Shown piece after piece: positions 13,095 through 23,368 of a stretch of DNA of 64,000 nt (positions are counted from its first letter, which is position 1; each line of letters opens with the position of its first letter). The DNA comes from Pilatotrama ljubarskyi (Eukaryota > Basidiomycota > Agaricomycetes > Polyporales > Polyporaceae). The notes under the pieces were generated by a model, which was given only the letters and a program-made list of their open reading frames with translations, was not told where the DNA came from and searched no databases. The translations under genes and the position numbers were made by a program. Location: NCBI GenBank assembly GCA_022385805.1, contig MU277688.1, positions 1-64,000 of the forward strand. The letters are read 5' to 3'.

Positions 13095-15001
13095 GTCCTC
13101 GGTGCCTAGCCAAAAACACTCCTCTTTCTCCCGTCGCCTCTCGCAATCCCTTGGCAACTCGTCTGTCGTCGTCTGTTTTGTCGCATTCCTCCCATTTTGT
13201 CTCGAGCTGTATTCGTTGTCAATAGATCGCTATATTCGTTGTATTATCCGACATTCCGCTCCCCTGGAGTGTGTCTTCTCTGATACCAGCCGTCCAGTAT
13301 AGTACGGACCTCTATATGGTCTTCGTCGCTGCCAGGTTGATTCAAGAGCAAGAAAGAGCACGACTGCATGCAAAGACTTGTATCCGCCAACTTGCCATAA
13401 AAAGCGAAGACGCCTCCCTCACATGAAAGCGCGGTAGATGTACCGTACACGAACTTGCTCTCTATCCACCACCTGCTTCCTCCATCTCTGAGTGCCTCAT
13501 CAGCGCGGGTCAGATGTTCTGCAGATCTATGCTGTCTCTAGGTCCTCCTGAAGTTGAACATTCTACAGAGTCTCGCTCGCACGCAGCCGACTCTGTATCT
13601 ACGCCCCTATATGTCCACGCAAATAGCCCGTCTCGGCGAAACTCCTCGGCCCCTTCATGTTCATCGTCGTGCCTACAGCGCGCCTCTGTCAAGCTTGCGC
13701 AGGCCAATCTGGATCTTGCCCTGAGCTCGTATGTGCCGCGGAGATGACGGGAATGGGAAGTTTTCTTGCTTTGGGTATGTGCGGTATCTCTCCTGCTGCA
13801 GCGTCATCTCGGTCGCTGTCCGGCAAGCGGTAATCGGCTGCCCGACCCCCGTCCAAGCAGGACGGCGGATATCTCAGCGCCGTGCGTGCCCACACTACTC
13901 AAGATATCCTGCGCTGTTCGTACACACTCGGATGCTGGTCGTCTTGCCTACTACGTACGCGTTCAGTGAAAGCAGGGACCTAGGCACGTCTTAGCGCTGT
14001 GGGATGGAAAACCAGCAAGATACTCGTCTACGAAACCACTGCAGGCTGCGCGTGCCGATGCGTTGTCATTGTCGACGTCTACTAACTCCGGCTGGTATCC
14101 GACGACATGATGCTTTGTCGACATGCTTCAGGTGCGGATCAAAGTTCCCGTAACTTCTATCGGCCCCTCTCCTCCGGCTTGTCCTTGCAGGCACGTCGCT
14201 CTCTGACCTTGGTGGATTGGTAGCACGAGGGAGCTGGAACTCTGTTCAGTAACTCATGAGCTTCGTGGCGCTCCAGCGCTCCAGGAAGAGCTATGATCTG
14301 CGAACTTCTCCAGAAGAGGGCATTTCCTCCCCTGCAGGCCCGTGAACCCTCGCCTTGGGACCTATGATAGCCCTATAGCGCTCTTCTGGGCGGCTTGCCG
14401 CACGGACGACAGATGGGGACCTGCAGCTGACTGCCAGATAAACCCCGCATGCCGGCTCTCCCTCCCACCCGGTATTACATTCTGCGAAAGGCGCAGCGAG
14501 AGCGTGTGGCCTTTTCTTCGACACCTCCCTCGGATCCTCTGGGCACAACCCCTCCGCCGTGATTCGTCCTCGTCCGACTCTCCTCCCTTGGCCGTATCCT
14601 CCCACCTTCCCCACTCCGCTCGCACTGCGCCTGTCTCCACATTCCATCGCTTGGCGGCTTTCGCTGTATTTGCCCACTCCATCGCTACGGCACTAAATCC
14701 GTGTCGCGGACACATCAGCGTGCGCCTCGCCTTGCACGCGAGCATATTCCCCGTCGCTACGGTAGGCCCACCGCGAGCCCAACTTAGCACGGCATCACAC
14801 CGCCGGCCGTTGCAGCCCATACAATCCCGCATCGCAGCGCGGGGCCGTCGAACCCACGCGGGCAAGTCGCAACGGAGCCATTTCGCATAACAATCGCCCG
14901 ACGGCAAGGCGTGTGCACTTTCCCGCCGCGACTGCGCTTGATCTCCCTTCTCTTTCCGTCTGTGTTCTTGCAGCTGGTCTCCTGCTTGTCTTCTTGCCTT
15001 G
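13095..15001. other. Long intergenic region without a recognised gene
   Basis: About 1.9 kb. Overlapping open frames lie on both strands at about 14342-14907, but neither shows a domain or intron-consistent continuation, and the overlap is typical of GC-rich chance frames. The part just left of 15002 should be the leader of the next gene. Confidence 0.5.
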
Positions 15002-16678
15002 ATGACTTCGACGACGCCAACCTCCTCGTCCTCGTCGCCGCCCGCACAGAGCGCGAGTTCGGGGCCGCCGGGGCCGTCTCAAACGGCTGCAGGCCAGAAC
15101 GGCCAATTCCAGGGCACGGGGCCTTCCCTGACGTCATCAGCATCGCTCTACTGTACGTCTCTTCCTCCTGCGGTGTCTGCGCTCGTGCGACGTCGTTGCC
15201 CCGTTGCTGAGCTTTTTTGTCCGCAGTATACACCTTTCTTGGTGAGTGTCTTTGCCTCGTTGCTGTGGTTCTCCCGTCGCACCATCGGACGTTTGGGCGT
15301 CGATGCGTCGGATTTGTGAGCGAAGCGTAGGCGCAGGCGGGGCTGGGTCGTTCCGGGCGAATCGCATGAGCCTCGTGCGCATTCCTTCGAATAGGAGTGG
15401 CCGCGACGAGGGCAAATGGCCATTGAGCCTGGGCTATCGGACTACGCGCGAGGCTTGACCATCTCGACGCCGTCGTAAATCTGTCTTTGAGCGAGGTAAG
15501 ACTCGGAGAGCCTATACATACTTCCGACGCGCCGCCGCTGCCCCTCTCTCCCTTTTGTTCTCGATGACTTCGTACGACCCGCGTCCGTCTGGTTCCTATC
15601 CCGCCTCACGGTCACGAACCCACCCACGCCCGCTGCTACGTTCACGTTCACGCCTACGCCCACGCCCACGAATGTCCCCACGCCCACGCTGATGCCCTCG
15701 CTCTCCCCGAACGTTATGAACACCGTATCGATTGTCGCTGAATCTATCCTCATCTCAGCCACGCTCATCCTCCTCCTGCTCGTCTCCGCGACGATCATCG
15801 CGCGCTCGTATGTCATCCGGCGGCGGCACCGCGCACTGGTCGCGGAGGCCATCGCGAATGGCACGCTCGTCCCGCCCGTGAAGGTCCGGCTCGGGAAGAA
15901 GCCGAAGATGTACCAAGTGTCGCTGGTCCCGGAGGTGGAAGAGGATGTGCCGAGAGGGGAGAAGGGAGGGGGCGGGCCCTCCTCCATCGAGAAGGAGAAG
16001 AGGAAAGAGACTGGGTGGGACGCGCTTGTAGTCGAGTGGAACAGGATCATGGTGAGTTGCCCCTCGCATACCGCATGAGCATATTCGCTGAACCGTACCT
16101 CGCTTGGCAATGGCGATATGTAGCCTGTGTCCTGTAGACTGCTGAGACCTCCACGGCCTCAATTCGATTCCTCTTCCAGTTCGTCTTCCTCCATCGCACC
16201 TCCAACTCCTTCTCGTTTTGCACGATGGCGGCGATGGCATTGGCCCGGAAGGGGCCACCGACAAGCACCGACGCCGTCGCCTGCCTCCACGAACCCTGCA
16301 TCCCCACGAACTTCATCTCCTCAATCTCCTCAACCACCAGCCGATCCACGACCCTCCTCTACGACGATGCGCGTGCTCAGTCCCGATCCCTCGGAGAAGA
16401 CCGCGCGCTCACCAACACCCGCCTCCGAGCCTGCGCCCTCGCCAACAGAGGAGCGCGCGCGCGTTGTGGTGCTGATTTGCATGCCCTTCGCGGTCGCGAT
16501 GGCGAACAAGAAGGCGAGCGAGTACGGGCGTGCGCCCGAGCTGCCGTACATGGAGTTCGGGGTGTGCTCGGTGCCGCTGGAGAGGCCTTTCGATCCGCCA
16601 GTAAATCTTCCCGCCTCAAGTTTGACTTCGGGTACGGATAGGGCTGCCGTCGGTGCAGGTGCCCCTGGTGCGTCGTAA
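15002..16678 (+). CDS. Single-pass membrane protein of unknown function
   Basis: Model: 15002-15152, 15227-15241 (a 15-nt exon), 15759-16051 and 16124-16678, giving about 337 residues. The N-terminus is Ser/Thr/Pro-rich and probably extracellular. One transmembrane helix follows (YTFLATLILLLLVSATIIA, split by the second intron), then a basic stop-transfer YVIRRRHR and a cytosolic Ser/Pro-rich tail containing RARVVVLICMPFAVAMANKK. Short Ser/Thr head, one helix and a basic flank is common among uncharacterised basidiomycete membrane proteins. The second intron, at 517 nt, is far longer than others here, but its ends restore the helix exactly (CTTG|CCACG). The start ATG lies in a fitting context. 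The function is not known, and exon 4 could hide a further intron. Confidence 0.65.
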
Positions 16679-18288
16679 TGCGCGCTGGGGACGTTGGAGG
16701 GGCGGAGAGAGGACTCCCGTTATGATTTTTTGACGTTTAACACGATGTAGCTGTTGTATGTATAGTATCACTATGGGTTTTCCCAGTCGACGGAGACGGC
16801 CACGTCCCAAGGCGAGGTTTCCCCCAGCGGCTTCGGCTGTCCTGACCCAGGCCCGCGCGGAGTCCCTCGAAACCAGACGGTCCACGTACCGGGTATGATG
16901 TCACTGTCATCCGTACCGTATATACATATGACAAGCCACGGAGACTACAGACGGTCAGAGGTCCAGAGTTAGTATACAGAGCTGCCGGGTCATGGATCTC
17001 GGTCTTGGCAAGCATACATATTGGCAAATGGGTGACTACACCATATAGAGCCCAGATGGCCCTCTCTATGTGGTACAGTAGCCCGAACCTCGGATTTGAT
17101 CGAAGCGCAACGCAACGTACTAAGGTACCGAATTAGGAGGATATGGTATGTAGTTTGTTGATCGACAACCATGGCGGTGTCGACGACCTTCCTTCTAACC
17201 ACCATGCGCTGTACAACCTTCTCCGAGTGCTCGCCGCCCTCGTCGTGAACGCGAGTCGGGACGCACACAGGAGATCGAGAGGACTAGCTATAGAACACAT
17301 CTGACACTGCGGGCTAACAAATCCTCCAAAGAGCCGGGATTCGATCCACCTGTCGACCATTCGATGTGGTTTTCGATGAGAACATGCGCATGCATTGCAT
17401 GGAGTAGAGGACGCTCCCTCATCACTGTACGCCTGCTGGAACCACGACAACAAGCTGTTGAATATCCCGGGCGTTCGACCAGCCGAGGAAGCAAGCCGCG
17501 GAACGCTTCCAAGTCGGAGATTCGCCGAGATTGGCGGGAGATACGTACAAACAGTGCCTCGTTGCCCGCCTCATCTTTCACGGTTATTCGAGCCAGGATC
17601 TCGTCAGTCTAACCAACCTTCAAAACGCCGTGTCCGATGTGCGTTTCTAGCGTGTACGCCATGTCTATATTTATTCCTCCTGCGGTTGCACTGCTGAGGC
17701 CGCCCTGCCAGGTTCAGATTGCCAATGCGTATGTACGGAACTTTGACTGGCACTCATCATGGAAGTCGAGGTGCAGCATGAGTCCTCTGACTTGTGTATG
17801 TTTCCAAGGGAAAGCGGTTCAAGCCATGAATCATCCACACCTCCGCACCGCATGCACCGTTGTGGCAGCATCTTCATGCACGTCGACTGAGTAATCGACA
17901 TCTCCACATCTCCACATCTCCACTCGACTTCCATCGCCTTCCGCATGTGCCCTCTGACCAGCGGGCGTTGGCAACTTCGGGGAAGAATGTGTCGCCCGTC
18001 CCAGCCTTCGCTCGTGGATTACGCTGGAATGCATATCTGAGGTGGATCAACGTTGCCAGCTTGTCAGCTTTCGACTGTGCTTCGACCCCGTTAGCGTCTG
18101 ATCCGATGGGAACATCCAGCGAGTTCGTGCGCCTCCGAGGAGGGCACGCTCTATAAGATGTCGTGCGGAAGACCGGCCTACCCTCAGCTTATCTCACGAG
18201 CACTCACGCCCACGCTTCCCACAGCACAGTACTTCTTCCCTACCTCCCGCAGACCTAATCCCCCGGCTTTTTCTCACAGCTCTTAGAC
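16679..18288. other. Intergenic region upstream of reductase A
   Basis: About 1.6 kb with no recognised gene. It holds a short tandem repeat at about 17898-17926. Open frames near 17288-17612 run on both strands without domain features. The right end should contain the promoter of the first reductase. Confidence 0.5.
17898..17926. repeat. 9-bp tandem repeat (cacatctcc), about 3 copies
   Basis: The run catctccacatctccac repeats a 9-bp unit about three times inside the noncoding stretch. No function is suggested. Confidence 0.7.
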
Positions 18289-21200
18289 ATGCCCCTCACT
18301 CCAGCAGACGTGCCCTCCCACATATCGACCGACTTCCGCTCTCCCCCTGCGGAGCTGCTCAAGAAGGGCGTCACGCTCCCAGAGCTCTACTCCTGGCAGG
18401 CGAAGGAGAACCCGCACTACCCGCTCTTCACGTATCATGATGGCGACAAGTCCGAGTTCATCACCTATGCCACCGCGAACCGTGCCATGGAGCGTGCAGC
18501 ACGCTATATCCTGTCTGGGTTGGGACGGCATGCCGCCGCTCCGGCTCCCGGAGCGAACCCGCCCACAGTTGCAATCTTTGCGAATGCTGGTGAGAACGCT
18601 CTTCCCACCCTTCTACTCATGCTATCACTGCACACGTGCATTCCAGATGCGGATGTGGTTATTCTTTGCTGACATCGATTCTACATAACAGACACGATCA
18701 CATATTTCTGCACCGCGATCGGCGTGCTCAAAGCCGGGTGCACCGTCTTCCTCGTCTCGACGCGCAATAATGCAGCCGGGTTGACGGACATGATGCAGCG
18801 TACGGGCGCGACGCAGGTGATCGTCTCGAAAGACCCGGTCATCTGTGGCGTTGTGCAGGAGGCCTTGAGCCACCTCCCTAACGGACAGGTGACTATCCGC
18901 GACATGCCCGTGTTCGAGGATCTCTTCCCGCCCAGCACGGAGTCGCCCACTTGTGCCTTCGAGGCGGATGTCCCATTACCAGAGACGCACGACCCAAACG
19001 CGTGGGCCATTATCCTGCACTCGTCGGGTATGTATCGGCAATTGGTTTCGCTCTGAGGTCTGTGCTGAGTGTACTTGCGTTTTCATGCAGGGTCGACTGG
19101 CCACCCGAAGCCGATACGTTGGACTCACAAGCGGCTGGCGGCCTTCGGGCAAGGAACTCGTGCGTCTTTGTCGTATATCCGTATTCTGTCCAGCAGACGA
19201 CCTTCTGACGCTCAGCTGTGTTCTAGTCTACTTCGAGGTGGACACTACGCGATCTATCATGGGGTGCCACGGAACGCCCATGTTCCATGGGCTAGGCGCA
19301 TTCATGTATTCAGCCTCGGTGAGCAATGCCAGCGCTCAATGGGCATCCTCGGATTTCTCACTTTCTCTCGCACCGACAGCCAATTTGTGGATACGTCATT
19401 GCAGCCTTCAAGCCGGCGAACCCACCGACGTTCCCCACGCCCGACGCGGTCTGGCAAGGCATCGTTGCGACCAAGTCCGACTTCACGTGGACTGTTCCGT
19501 CATTCATCGAGGTCAGTGCTCCGTAATGTGGTCACCATCAGTAGAGGCTGATGAGGGATCGGATTGGCACGATAGGAGTGGGCAAGGGACCCGGAGAAGG
19601 TCATGGTGATGAAGCGCATGCGCGGAGTGGTGAGTGACTCCGAGGGCTTGGGGATGCTGTTGTGTATTTATGGGTCACTTCAAGCTCTTCGGAGGTGCGC
19701 CGCTCAACCAGGAAGTTGGCGATGCGCTCGCGTCTCAGGGAGTTAACCTCTTCACGGTATACGGGCTGTAAGTCATTCGCTCCACGAATCAGCTCTACCA
19801 GTGATAACGGTATGTCCAGCACCGAGGTTGGCTTGGTCAACATCTTCGTCAGACGTCAGTCGCCCCGTCACACATGTGCATCATCGATAGCATTAACCAA
19901 AACATTGATCGTAGCCAAACCCGGGATGGACTGGTCGTACTTCATCCCAATCCCTACTCTGACCTTCAGATTTCTCCCGCATGGGGAAAACAAGTACGAG
20001 CTTGTCGTGCTGGTGAGTGTCTAGTATCTGCGCACCTCTAGTAAGCCCCAGCTCATCATGGATGCCGCGCAGTCACAACCTGACTCCCCGTTACCGGTCG
20101 TTAACACCAAGGTGGATGGGCAGGATGCGTACGCGACGAGCGACCTCGTCGAGCCCCACCCTACGAAGCCTAACTTGTGGCGGATCTACGGACGTGCGGA
20201 CGAGCAGATCATGCTCTCCAATGGAGAGAAGGTCAGTCTGCATGCCCATACGAACAGAGTAAGTCGGAGTTCAACATGCCATTTAGACCAACCCGCTGCC
20301 CTTGGAGAAGATCATCAACGAGGACCCGCATGTGAAGTGCTCAGTCATGTTCGGGCGCGGGAAGTTCCAGAACGGGATCCTCATCGAGCCGAGGGAGGCG
20401 TACGCTATTGACCCCAACGACATGAAGCAGGTGGAAGCGTTCAGGAACATGATCTGGTACGTCCCGAGCGTTAATTAGGCTCGGACACGGGGTTTCACCG
20501 GCATCCTTCACCAGGCCAAGCGTGGAACGCGCCAACGAGATAGCACCGCAACATTCCAGGATCTTCAAGGAGGTGAGCTTCTCGGGAGCGTTATTCGTGA
20601 GGGCGAAGAGTACTTAGTACGCATTTCGATAGATGATCCTCGTCGCCTCTCCCTCCAAACCGTTCCAGTTCAACATCAAGGGCCTTCCACGCCGCAAGAT
20701 CATCCTCGACCAGTACCACGACGAGATCGAGGCGCTCTACAAGCAGGTAGAGGAGAGCACTCAGGGAGACCTGCGTCCGCCACAAGTGTGGGACGAGGCC
20801 AGCACGCTGTCATTTGTCCGCGCCGTCGTAGAACACACCTTGCGCCGCTCGATCGGAGACGACGCCGACATCTTCAGGAACGGCGGCGACAGGTTAGTTT
20901 CCGTACATTCCCAGCTCGCCACAGCTGACCGAATCCCCGTACTCAGTTTGCAAGCAACCTGGATCCGCAACACGATCCTGCGTGCGGTACGCGAGACGGA
21001 CGCCAGCGCCGCCAAGCGTCTTCCTCCCAACCTCGTCTTCAACGCCCCGACCATCTCCGCCCTCGCGCAGGCAGTGCAGAAACTCACGAATGACGGCGGC
21101 GCAGACCACGGCGCTTCGCATACCCCGCAAGACCTGTGGAAATACGTCGAGAAGTACTCTGCCGACCTCCCTGCACGGCCCGCCACTCTCATTGACCGCC

Positions 21201-22485
21201 CGAGCGGCTCCAACGACGTCGTCCTCATCACCGGGACGACGGGCGGGTTCGGCTGCGACGCGCTCGAGCATCTGCTCCGTGATGAGAGCGTCGAGCGGGT
21301 GTATGCGTTCAACCGCAAGGGCTCAAATGCGGTAGAACGCCAGCGCGCGCAGTTCGCTGCTAGGGGATTGGATGCGCAGCTGCTGGATAGTCCGAAGTTC
21401 ACGATGGTCGAGGCGGTCCTACACGAGCCTGGCTTCGGCGTCGACCCCGAGGTGCTCGACGAGATCCGGCGGTCGGTGACCCACATCCTTCACAATGGTG
21501 AGCCAGTGAGGGTTCTTACGTCGGCAGGATGGTGGCTGAATGCTCCGATCGTAGCTTGGAAAGTGGACTTCAACCTGTCTCTCCACTCTTTCGCGGTCGA
21601 CATGCAAGGCGCGCGGAACCTGGTCGACCTTGCAATCAGTTCGCCTTACAAAGTCGCCCCAACTTTCCTGTTCGTCAGCTCTATCGGCATCTTCATGAGT
21701 GCGTGTTTCCCGTGATTACGATAGAATCATACCGATGACTCCTCCCGCGATTAGACTACAGAGGGCCGGCGCCGGCACCAGAGGCACCGGTCGATGACCC
21801 AGCATCTCCTTTCGGCACCGGCTACTCTGAGAGCAAGTGGGTCACCGAACACGTCCTACAGAAAGTCGCCGAGAAGACCGGCGTACACACTGTGGTCATG
21901 CGCCTCGGACAAGTGACGGGGAACCGCGTGGGATACTGGAACGAGAAGGAGTGGTTCCCGGCCGTCGTCAAGTCTGCACGCTTCATTGGTTGCTTGCCTG
22001 ATGTCGAAGGGGTGCGTCTTTGGGTTTCTCGCCTATTGGAATTTCACTGACAGTATTGATAGAACATCACCTGGATCCCAGGGTACGAGGCTGCGAAGGC
22101 GTTCACCGAGATGCGTCGCTCGACGGAGCCATTCGTCCACCTCGTCCACCCCCACCCTGTGCCCTGGCACCACATCATCACGCCCATCGCCGAAGAGCTA
22201 GGCGTCCCGCTCGTCTCGTTTGGAGAGTGGTTTTCCGCGCTGGAGAAGAGCGTCAGCGAGGGCGATGCGAACGAGGTGGAGCTCATGAAGGCGAACCCGG
22301 CGCTCCGCCTGCTGTCATTCTACAAGGAGCTGAAGACCTCGCCGGAACGCGAACCGCTTGGGATGGTGTACTTGTCGACGGAGAAGTCGGTGCGGGTGTC
22401 GGAGACGTTGGCCCACCTGCCGCAGCTGGACGCTGCGCGCGCGAAGGCTTGGGTAGCTGCGTGGAAGCAGTCTGGCTTCCTCTGA
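18289..22485 (+). CDS. NRPS-like carboxylate reductase (A-T-R), copy A
   Basis: Multi-exon gene starting at the ATG in MPLTPADVP (18289) and ending with TGA at 22483-22485. The order is an adenylation domain (core STGHPKPIRWTH after the intron ending at 19090; later TEVGLVN and GRADEQIMLSNGEK), then a carrier domain with GGDSLQAT near 20885-20960, then an NAD(P)-dependent thioester reductase domain (LITGTTGGFG at about 21225; GTGYSESKWV with the Tyr-x-x-x-Lys pair near 21820; MRLGQVTG). No condensation domain is present. This A-T-R layout activates a carboxylic acid with ATP, tethers it as a thioester and releases an aldehyde or alcohol with NAD(P)H. The acid is unknown; an aryl acid or amino acid are both possible. 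Introns are 50-70 nt and every junction I followed keeps frame, so the copy looks intact. Confidence 0.9.
20893..20946 (+). other. Intron splitting the carrier-domain serine codon, copy A
   Basis: The 54-nt GT..AG intron falls inside the Ser codon of GGDS: AG before it, T after it. That Ser carries the phosphopantetheine arm in this family. The same split occurs in copy B (25975-26030), so the intron predates the duplication. Confidence 0.85.
21215..22472 (+). repeat. Near-identical tract shared with 26302-27567
   Basis: From GACGTCGTCCTCATCACC onward, the reductase-domain exons and the introns between them match the downstream copy with only scattered single-base changes and one 8-bp length difference in an intron. 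Sequence on the left side of the tract is far more divergent. This is the left member of the tandem pair. Confidence 0.85.
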
Positions 22486-23368
22486 GAGGATGGTAGTAGG
22501 TAGATAGTCTGAGCTCATTATACCGTGTGTGTCTGAATCCCGAGTGTGCAAGGACAAATGTGCAATTCTTCGACTCGCCGAGTCGCGGGTACTTTTAAGT
22601 AGCAAGAGGCGCTAATAGCTCCGATATTTTCGGACAATTCAGGCGCCCGTCGGGGCTGTGTGATCTCGGGCGCTTCGTACTTGACACTCTCGAGCCTTGC
22701 ACGAGCCTGAGTACAACTGGTACTTGCCAGTATTGGCTCCTAGCTGGCCAAGCTGGTCTGATTCGGCCCCTCCAGTTCCTATAGATTGTTGCTCGTGCCC
22801 AAGAACAACTTCGCTTTGTGGTAAGAGCGCAGGCTGAGTTCGGGCCTTCGAGGAGAAGTATCCGCGGTACACTCTTGACATGGAAGCGGAAGAACCAAGG
22901 AATACAGGCCACAATTGTCAATCCCGTAAAGTCAGCTATCGCGTCTCTCGGTGCGTTATGAAAAGTTATCTGTCCCATTACTGGCATACATACCCACTGA
23001 TGCGCTGTCATATGAGGTAGCTGCACAACTTGAACTCTGCGCTGAATCAGAACGACTCGGACTCGTGTGCCACATGCCACACGCATGAACTCCGATGTGT
23101 ACCAACGTCTAAGCTCTCTATCGGCATGGAATTACGCCTCAGTGTGACGGCGAATAATATGAGGAGACCCAACTACCAAGCGTAGTCTTGTGAGGCAACC
23201 GGGTTGCTCGAGCAGGCTTCTATGACGACAGACACGCCGGAGCTATTGAAGCCTGCTCATGCTGGAGTGTCCATAAATACAACGGCAGTGTGGGCGATCT
23301 CGTCTGTTCCTCCTCCTCCAGAGACATCCAGCAGCAGTCCTCCACCAGCAACGTCCCGCAACGTCGGC
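22486..23368. other. Spacer between the two reductases
   Basis: About 880 bp. It must contain the end of copy A's transcript and the promoter of copy B. A 10-bp inverted repeat (23211-23220 and 23248-23257) and a TATA-like ATAAATA (about 23272-23278) lie close to the chosen start of copy B. The near-identity of the upstream tract stops close to the end of copy A. Confidence 0.6.
23211..23278 (+). promoter_or_regulatory. Inverted repeat and TATA-like box before reductase B
   Basis: AGCAGGCTTC at 23211-23220 is matched by its exact reverse complement GAAGCCTGCT at 23248-23257 (27-nt loop). CATAAATACA follows about 95 bp before the ATG at 23369. The spacing suits a core promoter, but this is inference from position only. 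Confidence 0.4.

Noticed and set aside
14342..14907. Overlapping ~180-codon open frames on both strands
   Set aside because: No domain, start context or splice partners; mutual overlap is typical of chance frames in GC-rich DNA.
17325..17365. GGGATTCGATCC as a tRNA T-arm
   Set aside because: The flanking 5-base stems do not pair on either strand and no A box or acceptor stem was found.
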